Shown: in pieces, positions 21,137 to 32,739 of the stretch | How positions within the stretch are numbered: position 1 is the first letter of the stretch | How the letters are laid out: the number at the start of each line of letters is the position of its first letter | DNA from: Patellaria atrata CBS 101060 | Taxonomy: Eukaryota; Ascomycota; Dothideomycetes; Patellariales; Patellariaceae | Length of the DNA stretch: 64,000 nt | NCBI GenBank assembly: GCA_010093705.1 | Contig: MU006096.1 | Span: 739,908 to 803,907 of the forward strand | Reading direction: 5' to 3' | Position numbers and translations under genes: made by a program | The notes under the pieces: generated by a model | What the model was told of the DNA's origin: nothing | Seen by the model: the letters and a program-made list of their open reading frames with translations, nothing else | Databases searched by the model: none

Positions 21137-24100
21137 GGAGGAGAAAAGGTAGGAGTTGACATACCTGTCGGCTTTGATATTCTTTTCCCCTTGGTCAATT
21201 CCATATTTTACTGTAGATTTCCTTGTTTTATAAAATTTTTGTCAGGAATGTTCTCTGCCACTATCCTTTACCCCTGATTACTGCCATCATCATTATCCTC
21301 ATCAGCATGCACCCATATCTCCGTAACCACTGTTCAGATTCATTCCATATCACTTAAAATCGAAAACTTCGCTCACAATTACAGAGGAGCTCTAATGGAT
21401 GATAATACCGCATAATTAAGGTCCAATCGCACACGATTTCCAGAAGTGTTCTAACAATAACTTTTTTCCCTAGTCAGTGATTGAGCAGTATAAGAGCTGA
21501 AGTAGAGGACAAATTTTTGAGGAAGAATGGAGGGGATCATGCATGACAAGTGTACGTATTAGTATAGCTTGCGTGATGGTTACGGGCTCAGCTCATGTAG
21601 TAACATGACATATATACATGAGTGCATCACATAACCACTCGTGGAAGAAGTCATCCGAGCTTAAGGAGGTGAGTTAGACGTCCGAGCTAGGAGCATGATA
21701 GATTAATATCTGATTGATCAGATCTATATCTAGAAGTGGAAGCCATTTTTGTTTCTCGAAAAAGATTTGCAATCATTCTCGCTACCCTTTCCGTGGAGGT
21801 CATGTCCGTTATAGATCATTTAGGGGAACTTTGCGCCGAATAACCTGACTTGTTGTCTAATTCTGCCCAGGGGACGCAATTATTAAAGCTCTAGTCTAAA
21901 TCAATGGACTATGGAAGACTGAGAACCTGTTCTTAGTGATAATCGTTCTTACCGGGCGTTCATTTTGACTCTGCTATTTAGCATTAAGCATAGTCGATAC
22001 TACTTATCATCAATATTACAATACCACCTCCAACTATCTCTAATGACCTATCTTTTTTATATCTTTGGCCCATTTCTTCAAGGAACATCCAAGCAAAAGA
22101 ACATACGATTCATCCCTGCACTGGGTTTCCCTTAGGGGAAACACAAGCAATAGGCAACAGTATTGGCTTTAGTTTTTCTTCGACAATTTATTTTTGAGTT
22201 CATAGTGAAGAGCAGTGAGGACTATTAACTATTTAAGGGAGAGAAAAGAGATGTTACGGATGTATGTGCCTGTGACGAATGTGTTTTTGTGCTCGTAAAG
22301 AAGACCATGGAAAAATATAAGGCGATTTGGCATTGACATCTAACTAGGTGCATAAGAAATGTCATGGTCGGGTGGAGGGTCTCTCTTTAAATTAGAATTG
22401 GGGTTTGAGAAAGCAAGTTCTCTTTTGCATTCTTGAGCAGTCTGAGAGTTTCGTATTTGTCTCTTACCGGAACTTGCGGTTATGAACGGCTTTTGATTCG
22501 AGAAAGCGATCACATTGGGATGCTCCATGTCTAGCCGCCAGGTCCAATTTTTCTTTTGCTGAGGGGGGGAAGGAGCAGTATTGTTGTTCGAAACAACCTC
22601 AGTGGAGAATAGAAAGACCATGAACCGGTTCTTAGATCATCATCTCTGAACTCTCATACAGCTAATCAGCATTACCCTTCCTCGATACACAGCATTATAA
22701 ATCTGTTAATCACTTTCTACAGTGTCCCATAACTGATATTCTCCTCATTCTTCCTTATCCAAAGCAAACGCCGACAACTAAAGGGACGAAAACATTATAC
22801 AAGCAAGGCGGTGGGGGTCAATAGACTTGAGATTCGAATCTCTGGATCTGTTGTGAGAGGTAAGGTGTAAAGCTTCAGTGGTCATCCAGGTAGACTCTTT
22901 TAGAATGAATTGTTAAGTTATTAAAGAGGACTGGGGAAGGCGAGTATTTTAATGAGAGAAAAGAGGCTTACGTAGGAAACACTCGCGTGGCCGCAGATTT
23001 ACAGATATACAGTATGCTGCGTGGATGAGGAGAATGACATATGACGAACGTGGTGTATGTTGGCTCTTACACGGAGCTTTGGGGGATCTTGATGGGTTTA
23101 GGGGAGGAATTAGTAAGAGAAAGGGGTTAAATATCCTCTTTTTGCCTCCGCAGACATACGTATATCTTATTACATCCAGGGTAGAACCCATTTCTGTCAG
23201 GTGATACCAACGAGTACTATCTCGGAATAGGTCCATAAGAGCGTTGAGACTCATTTGAGATCCTATGCCGAGGCGAAAGCACCACATACCAAGGACTGAG
23301 TCATCCCGAGTCTAAAACTGACCATTAGGTCTTGCCGGGTCAATGCATATTATAATCACTGTTCAGTCCTCATCACTGTCACACTCTCATTCTTTGAACC
23401 AAGAATCTTCAGAGTATCGAACTCACCCAACAACGAGAACCGAAGCAAGGCGAAGGGTCCACAAAAAGACAATGATACAAGCTTTGTGGCATTTCCGCAT
23501 AATGGAAGAGCATTTAATAACTACACTAGGGGTTTCTCTGAGGTGCTTTGAGAAGAAAGAAAGAGGAGATCAGAAGAGAGAAGGGCTTCTAGCAGGTTAA
23601 CTGCATGTGCTACGTTTTACCCCGAGTCACCAGCTAAGGCTACTAAGCTAACCTGGTAAGACGTATCATGGAGCAGTGACATATAGATTGAGAGTGGATG
23701 TGACTATACTCGTACGGAGCGTTTAAACACGCTCTTCATTATCCTATATAGAGGTAAATGGCCAACATTTGTGCCCCGTTTCCCAAACAATAATGGAGGA
23801 TTGAAAGTCTAAAGCTGGTGCTTCATCAATTTTCTCATTGTAGATTAACCGGTGAAACTAGTCCCACGATAGAGGGGGGTTGGGGAAGGTGACTCATTAG
23901 GTAGTTTTTTAAGAAATGCTTACTTTACTTTACTGACGTACAGCTTGCCTCCTGTTCCAGAGGAAGGAACGAAGACAGAATGTGATATTCTAAGGAGGGA
24001 AGGGGTAAAATGCTACATGTGACATGATACATTACTTAATGCTACGTAAAATGTAATGACACTTACAGGGACTCTTCCTTATCCATAAATCTCATTTACT

Positions 24101-24823
24101 GAAATGACGTGAGCGACATGACATTCTGTGGGAAGTGTGTTGTGGACCGGACTCAAGAGACTTTCAGATATAGTTTATATTATGATGGAGGGAGAACCGT
24201 TGGGTTCTGCGGATATCCTCGCCATCTAAATACAGGATTATGTTCTGTAGAAGATTGGTGGATTGTACGATGGTGATATCCATTACCGGAGAGAGATAAT
24301 ACATCTCGATATTACGAGAAGAAGATGAATAGTGCCATGACTCTACGGTTTGCAGCCATCTAGTGAGGAAGTTTCGCTTTCATAATGTCTTGTCTGTGCA
24401 TATTGTGATGTGGCAAGACGACAGTCACCAATTGTAGCGGATACAATATGGAAGCGGTTGATAGGAACACGGAAGGATCCTAAAGTTCATGGCTAGGATG
24501 ACTAAGGTAATCTTCCACACAACTTTAGAAACTCTTTGAGAAGATCAATGATTAAGGTACTGTTGTTCTTTTCAGTTGCTAGATTTGGGGGATCAGGGAT
24601 GACTAAGATGGAAAAGAAGACATAAGGGCGATAATGTCACCAGGTTCGCCAAGGAAAATGGCCCAGAAATTTTCGAAGTTGAGTATGATATAAGGAGAGA
24701 ACGTGGTATAGCCAAAATACTCTTGGGGTCATATGACGCTAAATGATACGTCAAAAACATAGTCCTCCAACGCCAGTGAAATGCTGGTGAAATACAGCTC
24801 ATATAAAGTCTTACAATATGATT
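21137..24823. other. 3.7 kb stretch without a recognised gene
   Basis: The longest gap between intact genes. Open frames are at most about 110 codons, overlap on opposite strands and have no motif or splice extension I can see. A 14-bp palindrome (GAGATTCGAATCTC, about 22828-22841) resembles a tRNA T-loop but has no tRNA around it. No terminal repeats or target duplications were found by eye. It could hold a non-coding RNA or a decayed element. Confidence 0.4.
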
Positions 24824-25930
24824 CTACTGCCAAATGGTAATCAGTTCTTCGCTCACAGCACTTGGGGTCAATACACCGCTTTCTGTTATAATGCCTGATA
24901 TCAAGTTCGGTGGCTGATGATCAAGTTAGCTTGACTGGATCCCTTGCTAACAACAACTAAGGGAGGGTCTTACTGTGAAATCAACGGCATCTTTTAGCCC
25001 CGTCTTTATGGGTCTAACATTTTCTTCAGTGTTATCAGCTTCCATCCCTACTCCTTCATCCACATCCGCCTTCCTGACGGTGGGTTCATCAGCTTCGCCA
25101 TCGACCTTGAATTCGATAACCCGCTGATTGATTGGTAAATCGTACTGGCCTAGCGGGTACAGCCTAACAAACTTGTGACTTTCTGCTACCACGTAGAATG
25201 GCTTTCCCGCACTCTTTGCTAAGAGGCCCATTTGATATGTGCCTAGCCGACTTATGATACCTCCATTTTCGACCACACCCTCTGCACCCACTATGCACAT
25301 ATCAACTTGCCCCAATGAGTAGGCAACTGCTGATTCCGGTATAGTCGCAACTGGGACACCCTTCTTGCGTAGCGTTGCGACTATCGCACTGCCCTCAGAC
25401 GCTTCCGATGCCTGGGGTTGAACGTATATCACTCGAAACCTAATATTCCCCTTTGTTGAATCTACCGCGGACTCCAATAGCGCGCCCACAACTCTTGAAC
25501 CACCATTGGTCAAAACTGTCGCACCATCTCTAACAAAGTGCCTTCCGAATCCTGCGATCTTCTGCCTGCTCTCTTTCGCGCGCTCTACGAACAGCCGTCC
25601 GTTACTGAGTAGGTGCGTTCTAATGGCATTAAAGTCGCCTCCACCAGCAGGCCGCTGCAGACTGTTTATTAGGTACCGCTGGAAGAGATCCGTGCCTGCA
25701 GATAGAGAGATGGGATTGGGGATGGCGTCTTTGAGCGTTTGTGAGTAGGTGCTTAGGAGGTCGAGGGTTTCAGAAATTGTGGATGCAGAGGAGCTACCGA
25801 GAGCTTCGACTAGAGATTCAATAGCTGCAACCGGCATGGTGAGGTCGGGATCATCTTTCAGAAGGCGTTTGTATGCGCCTACAATGTCGAAAGGGAGAGA
25901 GGTTGAAGCTGGTTGCGCTGCGGGCGCCAT
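24824..25930 (-). CDS. GCN3: eIF2B alpha subunit (Gcn3-like)
   Basis: Regulatory subunit of eIF2B, the guanine-nucleotide exchange factor of eIF2; senses phosphorylated eIF2 in general amino-acid control. Exons 25930-24974 and 24913-24824 join across a 60-base intron (GTAAGA, AGCTAACT branch, CAG), giving 348 aa, near the usual 305-350. The N-terminal helical part (FDIVGAYKRLLKDDPDLTMPVAAIESLVEAL) is followed by the Rossmann-like domain: TVLTNGGSRVVGALLE, FRVIYVQPQASEASEG, VDMCIVGAEGVVENGGIISRLGTYQMGLLAK and KPFYVVAESHKFVRLYPL. The second exon supplies the conserved tail, PPNLISGIITESGVLTPSAV. An in-frame ATG 60 bases upstream (25990) is possible; I prefer the one before APAAQ. It is divergent from RPO41 across about 650 bases. 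Confidence 0.93.
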
Positions 25931-26584
25931 GATTGAAGTGGTTGTCTTGGACAATGGTTGGGGAATGAGAGAAATGAATCGCAGGCGCAACAGAGTGTAT
26001 ATTCTGCGTTAGTGAAATGCGTGCAAAGTATTCTACGTTTCTCTCTCTTAAATTTATCTCTGACTTGCGAAATTTTCGTTTGATAAATCTCTGGTAAACG
26101 TACTCCGTGCAAGTGATGATTTAGGCATGGATTTCCGGTGAAGAGAACGCACGCTGGTAGGGTTTGCGGTTCGGGGATAGATTTTGGAGTAATGGGCTTG
26201 ATTTTGCTCAATGATTATCTTAAGGATATGAATCTCTGTTGGTGTATTGAGCGATTGACCAAATTGTTGGAGTGAGCACAAGTGGGGGTTGTAATTTCGA
26301 ACTTTGATAGATATCAATGACTCGAGTGCCAAGACACTAACTTCCAATCCCTCGCTCATAGCTAAAGGGGGTCGAGAAGGACTTTTTCTCCATCGCCATC
26401 ATTCACCTCTTCTCTTGTAGTTCATCTATAATATATTCCTTTCTCTCTCTCCTCATTTAGTCAACCTCTTTTTCTTCCCTCTTTGATCTCGTACCTCGAC
26501 TGCAACCCCCCGCAGAGTACTACGAATGACTAGCATTTGAAAAATATAGCTCGAATACATCCAGACGACTTCCAGTGGAAAGTC
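25931..26584. promoter_or_regulatory. Divergent promoter of eIF2B-alpha and RPO41
   Basis: A 654-bp region between two divergent start codons. Between about 26385 and 26510 the plus strand is strongly pyrimidine-rich (repeated CTCTTTTTCT-type runs), as often seen just upstream of fungal transcription starts, pointing toward RPO41. A tiny ATG-ACT-AGC-ATT-TGA frame at 26526-26540 precedes the RPO41 ATG and could be an upstream open frame if it is transcribed. Confidence 0.45.
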
Positions 26585-29500
26585 ATGCTCAGGCATGCTA
26601 CTAAACGGAGGCTTAAACATTCTACACACGCACAGCTTGCACTTGCCTTCGAGCAGCTAAACCTTCCCTGGCTCTGCCCGGCCCAAATAAGATGGCGGAC
26701 ACAAGCAACGGTGGCGACGACAGATGGGAAACGAAATGGAACCCTACGATATGTAGCCAATCGCTCAGATACGCGTTCAATTGCGACTCATTCGGGCTTT
26801 TTCAATTCACAGGTCGATAATCCGCCGCCGTTAGATAGTTCTTTGTTACCTCAACCTTGGTTCTGGCAGCGCCCTCCACCCGACATCTCGAGTCTCAAAC
26901 CAATCAATCCATCTGAACCCCTGATTATACACGATTCGATAGTTGCGGGTTCTCCATCATTAAGACTCAAAAAATCTGTAGGCGGAGATTCGGTGGAGTT
27001 ACATCAAAATCTGTACGCGTGTTTGCGTGTCGGCCGTTGGGATAGAGCGACAATCATTCTTCGAAGAATTGGCGATCTGTACGCCCCGAATGCGCCAGAG
27101 TTGATTAGTGCTCACAATTCCCTCTTCTCGGCAATGGGTGATGCTCTTCGCTCCCAACGCTTCGGCACTACCTTTTCTAACATACAGGACCATTTCGATG
27201 AACTTCTCGCTTCGGCCATTCCGGCTGATATTACGACATACACTCATGTGCTTCGAGCTTGCCTCGCGGTGGATGAGCCCAAAAAAGAGCGACTTGTACG
27301 TCAGTACATGCATGCATTACAAATGGAAGGAAATGGCATGTACGAGGCCTTGATGACTGCTAATACATGGTCTCTGGCAGAATGGGAAAGCTTGGTTAAG
27401 TTTCAACCCCAGATCTTCGAGCCGCCTTCAGTGACTGGAGAAATTGAAGATAGAGTTTATGTCGAGGCATCGACACCGTCGGAAGCAGACACTACAGCTC
27501 CTACCGCACCAGATATTCGACCGGTTGAACAAAAAGGCTTAGGACTCAAGACATTGAAGAAGGCACTGTCCATTTTTAGCGATCCAAGGGAGATCCCATA
27601 TCCAGTTAATCTAGAGGGGACAAAGGAGGAAAAAGATCGGGCATACGAGTACATGAGACAAGATCGGTTGGAGGAAGACGCCGTTGATGCCGCGATCGAA
27701 CGCTGGAAAGCAGACAATGAGAAACTTCAGCATATGGGAATCAACTCCGCACTTCAAACAAAATCTATGGAGAGCCTTTTGTGGTCATGGTATAGTTCCA
27801 CTTTACCAGCCGTCAAGGACGAACTGAAACTTATTCGGCAAGCCCTTCGCAACCCGGGTAAAAAAGGGGAAGATCGTTTAGTCTATGGTCCCTACTTGGA
27901 ACAGCTCAGTGCTGAAAAAATAACTGCAATTTCCTTGATGGCAACTGTAAGTTGTTTCATTATCGATCGCGAACACTCCTTTACACATGTTGTATCAACC
28001 ACGCACAAAATCAGTAAATTTTTGGAAGAGGAAACAAATCTACAACGTCCCAATAAATCTGGAAAGCCATGGCACCGAAACGCGAGATCTTCATCAAAAG
28101 ATCGGCTGCAGAGGCTGATGAGACTCTCTCGACAACCTCTCAACTTCGAACCTGCTCCTGAGACTACTGATGATAATGATGTCTCTCGTCGTAGTAAAGA
28201 GGAGCGACATGATGAGTGGCCGGCGGTTGTTAAACAGAAAGCCGGCGCTATCTTGATCTTGAAGTTACTGGAGAACTGCAAAATGCCTGTGATCAAGGTT
28301 GACCCTATCACGAAGGCGGCAACCACTATTCTGGAACCTGCGTTCGTCCATGAAGTCCCATTTAGAGCAGGAAGGAAAGTCGGTATTCTCACACCACATC
28401 CTAAACTTGAAGAGAAGCTCGCCCAGGAACCAATGAGAGGCACGTTTGGTCTACGGCTTCCAATGGTGGTTGAACCAAAGCCTTGGAGGGGTTGGAAAGA
28501 AGGAGGCTATTTGAGGTATTCCAATGCTATTGTGCGTTCTAAAACCGTTGATGAGACGCAACAAATGTACGCCGTAGCTGCAATCGAGAAGGGGGATATG
28601 GACCAGGTCTTCGCTGGCCTTGATGTTCTTGGTAGAACAGCTTGGAAAATCAATCGGCCCGTGTTCGAGGTGATGGCGGAAGCATGGAATAGTGGAGAAG
28701 CTCTGGCAAGCATTGCACCGTTACATTATGAGTATACCACACCCCCAGAACCAGATCGCGCCACGAACTTACGGGCTCATATCGAGTGGAAGAAAGAGGT
28801 CAAAAGACTACAAAACATCAAATCCGGGCACCATTCTCAACGTTGCTTTCAAAATCTTCAACTTGAAATTGCCCGGGCTTTCCTCAACGAGAAGTTCTAT
28901 TTCCCCCACAACGTAGACTTTCGTGGAAGAGCATATCCTCTTCCTCCAATATTGAATCATATCGGAGCCGACTTTGCGCGTGGTCTGTTGATGTTTCATA
29001 AAGGCAAGGAACTTGGAGAGATTGGCCTGAAATGGCTGAAGATTCATCTCGCCAATCTTTACGGCTTCGACAAAGCAAGCTTCAAGGAACGCGAAGAATT
29101 TGCTATGAACAATATGGACATGATCAGGGACTCTGCGACAAACCCACTGACCGGAAAACGGTGGTGGCTCAAAGCGGAGGATCCTTGGCAGTGCCTCGCA
29201 ACATGTTATGAATTAAAGAACGCTTACGACTGCATAGATCCAACAAAATATGTCAGTCACCTTCCAGTCCATCAAGACGGTACTTGCAACGGTCTTCAGC
29301 ATTATGCAGCCCTTGGGGGTGACAGCTTTGGCGCTTCACAAGTCAATTTGGAGCCCAGCGATCGCCCACAGGATATCTATTCTGCTGTTGCCAATCTAGT
29401 GCGTGCCGATGTAGAGGAAGACGCTCGGAATGGTGACAAACTTGCTGAACAGTTGCTCGATAAGATCACCCGAAAGGTCGTAAAACGGACGGTCATGACC

Positions 29501-30892
29501 AATGTCTACGGTGTAACGTTTATTGGTGCTAAATTACAAGTGCACGAGGAGCTTGTGAAGCTTTTTCCGGATTTTAAACCAACCTCGGGAATTCCACGAA
29601 CGGAGGTCTTTGCGATCTATGTCGCTCGTAAAATCTTCGAGGCTCTCGGCACCTTATTTACCGGCGCCCAGAAGATTCAAGACTGGTTGGGACAGTGTTC
29701 GAACCTGATTACGGCATCAGTCACTCCCGAACAGATCGAAAGAATCAAACATCAATTAGGAGGCCTGGACATGATCGATTCGAAGTACAAATCTGGCTCT
29801 GGCGTCAAATCCCAATTTGACCATTGTCGGTTCTTATCCAGTGTCGTATGGACAACTCCACTTCGGATGCCTGTGGTACAACCTTATCGAAGCAGCAAAA
29901 GTAAAGAGATCTTGACGGCGCTTCAGAGCATTAGTATACGGCAACCTCAATACGATGACCCTGTCTCCAGGATTAAGCAGAAGCAAGGGTTTCCGCCTAA
30001 TTTCATTCATTCCCTCGATGCCACACACATGCTTCTCTCCGCCCTGGAATGTGACAGATTGGGACTAACCTTCGCCTCTGTCCACGATTCATTCTGGACA
30101 CATGCAGGCGATATACCGGCCATGAGTAAAGCTCTGCGTGACGCTTTTGTACGGATGCATTCAGAAGACATTATTGGCCGTCTCAAAGCTGAGTTCGATG
30201 CTCGGTATAAGGGCTGCCTTGTCATTCGGAAGTACAATACGGAAAGCGAAATTGGCAAGAAAATAAAGGCACTGAGGTTACAGAAGGGGAGTGGGCAGCA
30301 CAAGTCTAATAGCGCTAAGGTACGGGAAGCGGAAGAACTGTTGGAGGAATTTAATAGGCAGAAGTTATTGAGAAGTGAGGATCACGAGGAGAGAAAAAGA
30401 GGGGAGCAGATGGTCACGCCCGCGAGCATCTTCTTAGCCGAGACCGATCCTGCTGCTTTCATTGCACCTCCAAAAGGAGGCTCAGTTGCTCAAGATGCTA
30501 CGGATGAGAGTGTTAATCTTGAAGACAGATTGGAAGCCAGCGCCGAGGCCGAGCTTAGTGACGCTACGGAAGCAGATGCAAACGTTGAGTCCGTTGAAAG
30601 TGACGACGTTCTAACCGCAACCGATGTTGACGAGCTCGAGGCCACATCAAGCGATTACCAAGACATCGAAAAGTCTGCTGATGCTGCAGATATCACTGAG
30701 ACCCCGAACGAAGACCAAATTGAGAAGGAGCAGGAAGATGTGCGCGGGTGGATGGTCAGGAAGAAAGCAAAGAAGCAAACCAGCAAACCGGCGGTGTCAC
30801 ATTTGTGGCTCCCGCTAGAGTTTCCACCCATTCCGGACAAGGGTGATTTTGATGTTACCAGATTGAAGCAGAGTCAGTACTTCTTCTCATAG
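26585..30892 (+). CDS. RPO41: Mitochondrial DNA-directed RNA polymerase, T7-like
   Basis: Single-subunit polymerase that transcribes mitochondrial DNA. The intronless frame from ATG 26585 gives 1435 aa. The basic, acid-free start (MLRHATKRRLKHSTHAQ) fits a mitochondrial presequence. Residues about 150-300 are helical and PPR-like (DITTYTHVLRACLAVDEPK). The polymerase domain shows HNVDFRGRAYPLPPILNHIGADFARG, VHQDGTCNGLQHYAALGGD (motif A, catalytic Asp898), KVVKRTVMTNVYGVTFIG (motif B, finger helix with K and Y) and FASVHDSFWTHA (motif C, catalytic Asp1168). It ends with the usual DFDVTRLKQSQYFFS, where the aromatic tail reaches the active site. An acidic, low-complexity insert of about 110 residues (roughly 1290-1400) precedes that tail. 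All key residues seen are intact. Confidence 0.96.
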   Translation: MLRHATKRRLKHSTHAQLALAFEQLNLPWLCPAQIRWRTQATVATTDGKRNGTLRYVANRSDTRSIATHSGFFNSQVDNPPPLDSSLLPQPWFWQRPPPDISSLKPINPSEPLIIHDSIVAGSPSLRLKKSVGGDSVELHQNLYACLRVGRWDRATIILRRIGDLYAPNAPELISAHNSLFSAMGDALRSQRFGTTFSNIQDHFDELLASAIPADITTYTHVLRACLAVDEPKKERLVRQYMHALQMEGNGMYEALMTANTWSLAEWESLVKFQPQIFEPPSVTGEIEDRVYVEASTPSEADTTAPTAPDIRPVEQKGLGLKTLKKALSIFSDPREIPYPVNLEGTKEEKDRAYEYMRQDRLEEDAVDAAIERWKADNEKLQHMGINSALQTKSMESLLWSWYSSTLPAVKDELKLIRQALRNPGKKGEDRLVYGPYLEQLSAEKITAISLMATVSCFIIDREHSFTHVVSTTHKISKFLEEETNLQRPNKSGKPWHRNARSSSKDRLQRLMRLSRQPLNFEPAPETTDDNDVSRRSKEERHDEWPAVVKQKAGAILILKLLENCKMPVIKVDPITKAATTILEPAFVHEVPFRAGRKVGILTPHPKLEEKLAQEPMRGTFGLRLPMVVEPKPWRGWKEGGYLRYSNAIVRSKTVDETQQMYAVAAIEKGDMDQVFAGLDVLGRTAWKINRPVFEVMAEAWNSGEALASIAPLHYEYTTPPEPDRATNLRAHIEWKKEVKRLQNIKSGHHSQRCFQNLQLEIARAFLNEKFYFPHNVDFRGRAYPLPPILNHIGADFARGLLMFHKGKELGEIGLKWLKIHLANLYGFDKASFKEREEFAMNNMDMIRDSATNPLTGKRWWLKAEDPWQCLATCYELKNAYDCIDPTKYVSHLPVHQDGTCNGLQHYAALGGDSFGASQVNLEPSDRPQDIYSAVANLVRADVEEDARNGDKLAEQLLDKITRKVVKRTVMTNVYGVTFIGAKLQVHEELVKLFPDFKPTSGIPRTEVFAIYVARKIFEALGTLFTGAQKIQDWLGQCSNLITASVTPEQIERIKHQLGGLDMIDSKYKSGSGVKSQFDHCRFLSSVVWTTPLRMPVVQPYRSSKSKEILTALQSISIRQPQYDDPVSRIKQKQGFPPNFIHSLDATHMLLSALECDRLGLTFASVHDSFWTHAGDIPAMSKALRDAFVRMHSEDIIGRLKAEFDARYKGCLVIRKYNTESEIGKKIKALRLQKGSGQHKSNSAKVREAEELLEEFNRQKLLRSEDHEERKRGEQMVTPASIFLAETDPAAFIAPPKGGSVAQDATDESVNLEDRLEASAEAELSDATEADANVESVESDDVLTATDVDELEATSSDYQDIEKSADAADITETPNEDQIEKEQEDVRGWMVRKKAKKQTSKPAVSHLWLPLEFPPIPDKGDFDVTRLKQSQYFFS

Positions 30893-31708
30893 ATGAGATA
30901 CGTAAGGGGTTTTGTTTTGGGAAGATGCGTTCGCTATTTATATTCTATCAAGAACAGGGGAAAGGTTAGGTTGATTTGGCGCTCTGTAAATTACCGCGTC
31001 GTCAGGTAGGGTGTTATTGGCGCACAGAAGGACAGGAGATATCCTTCACATAAAGAAAAGTCATGCATTGCAGGGCGAATTGGCTGCCTATAGAGGATAT
31101 TGTATCATACCGTGTACCAAAGCTTCTTTTCTCTCTACATTTAAGATTAGAAGGAGAGGCTTCTCGACTACTCATCTAGATAAGGGATATAATTTATTGA
31201 TGTGTTTACTTCAGCCCCGGGTATCCGAGGTTTATTGCTTGTATGAAATATGGAGTTTTTTTTTTATTTTTAAATTCCATTGTATTTTTATTATCTACAT
31301 TACTGCGCATGCGGCCTTCAAGCTATGGCGCAACTCCCTTTATATAAATCCCTTTTCAGGGCCCTTGTATGCTTAGTGAAGTCTTCAGTAGTTTACCCAA
31401 TGATATTTTATATGTAAAGGAAAGTCATTACGTTCGAACTCCATACAAAGGAAATTGTTGGAAAACTGCAACAGGCTAGAGCCTAGTGGTATGGGATGCC
31501 CTACATCCGAAGATCAGCCAGTAATATTTCTCTCAAACCTACCCTCAGACTTTTCTCTTCTTCTTCATCTTGATTGTAGATAGCATCTGGACTAGATAGT
31601 TGGAACACAATTACTAGAGGCCGCTCACAAAAACCGTCTTTCTTCCTCTTTACTATCTCTTTTCTATTTCCAGTCCTATGCCATACATCTTGTTATCTTC
31701 TGTAGACT
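30893..31708. other. Intergenic, no gene seen
   Basis: RPO41 3' region followed by an AT-rich patch (poly-T near 31258-31275). The right edge adjoins the LINE fragment; its 3' tail may extend a little to the left of 31709. No other feature is visible. Confidence 0.4.
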
Positions 31709-32557
31709 CTACGCTTCTACTCTATCTATATCTCCTGCGTGTATCAGCCATCTGGCAGTAGAGATTTGAGTACATGCTATATACTTGAATAACACCTGTT
31801 TGCCTATCTTTGTGCAAAAAGGCTTTGCCATTGTTAGCTTTGATCTTAGTTGTCTCCTCATTTCCTTGCGCTCTTTAGAGTAGTGTGCACAATGTAAAAT
31901 AAGGTGTGTTGGTGTTTGAAGTGATTGACAGTCTCTGAAGCACTTCCCTTCTTCATCTTTCCCAATCACCTTAAAGTAAGGCTTGAAGAATCCAATACCA
32001 GTCTTAAGTTGAAAGTTTGCTGCTTGGATCTTTTCCTGGACATTAGATTTCAGTATACCGAGTGAGAAACGCACAAGATCTCTGCAAATGTGTTTGTAAT
32101 GTTTGCTTTGTCTCTTACTATTGGCTTCCCAGCTTTGTTTCCAATTAGATAAGAGCTTTTCCTTGCAATTTCGTTTGATATAACTGAGTGATGTGAATGA
32201 AGTGCCTATAGGCTTGCGGCACAGTCCCTTTTTAGCCAGTTTGTCTGCTATGTCATTCCCAAGGATTTTCTTATGGCCAGGAACCCAGCTGAAGGTAATT
32301 TTCATTTCCCATTCATTGGTATTGCATAGGTCATTTATCATCACACTTAATTTTTGTCCTCCATGAAGGCTGTTCTTTTGTAGCCTCTTAAGTGTTGCCT
32401 GGCTGTCCACAAAAACCCATATGTTTTTGGCAATGGATTGTCCCTTCTCACGTTGGGTCTTTTCTCTTTCAAGTGCTTTAAGGATGGTAAATAGCTCTGC
32501 ATCCATAATCTCAACGCCATCCCCTAAGTTCCAGTCGCTGGCAAACAAAATGCGCAA
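31709..32557 (-). mobile_element. 5'-truncated LINE fragment (RNase H end, Tad1-like)
   Basis: An open frame of about 280 codons carrying the RNase H domain that closes ORF2 in Tad1-type non-LTR retrotransposons. In order: DAELFTILKALE (acidic residue of the second motif), VFVDSQATLKRL (third motif), ITFSWVPGHKKILGNDIADKLAKKG (fourth motif, with W-x-P-G-H and D). Behind it is a cysteine-histidine cluster, CFRDC...THLILHCAHY, typical of the C-terminal knuckle of these elements. The reverse transcriptase and endonuclease parts are not present upstream, where other sequence begins near 32560. The frame has no stop inside it, so the insertion may be fairly young even though it is incomplete. Confidence 0.8.
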
Positions 32558-32739
32558 ATATGGAGTTATCCTAACGTCTTCTTCAACATCCAGGCTGGCT
32601 CATGGCACCCTTTGGTTACCGTACTATTGTGAGCGTTTGCTATCCCATCCCTCTGTTCAGGGAACGCAAGTATCCAGCAGAAGCTGACCTGTACAGCAAA
32701 CCAACAAATGGTGAAATCTGGAAGAAACAGCCTAGCCTA

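Noticed and set aside
22805-22860. tRNA-like T-loop GATTCGAATC
   Set aside because: It is a 14-bp palindrome without an A box, D arm or pairing acceptor ends.
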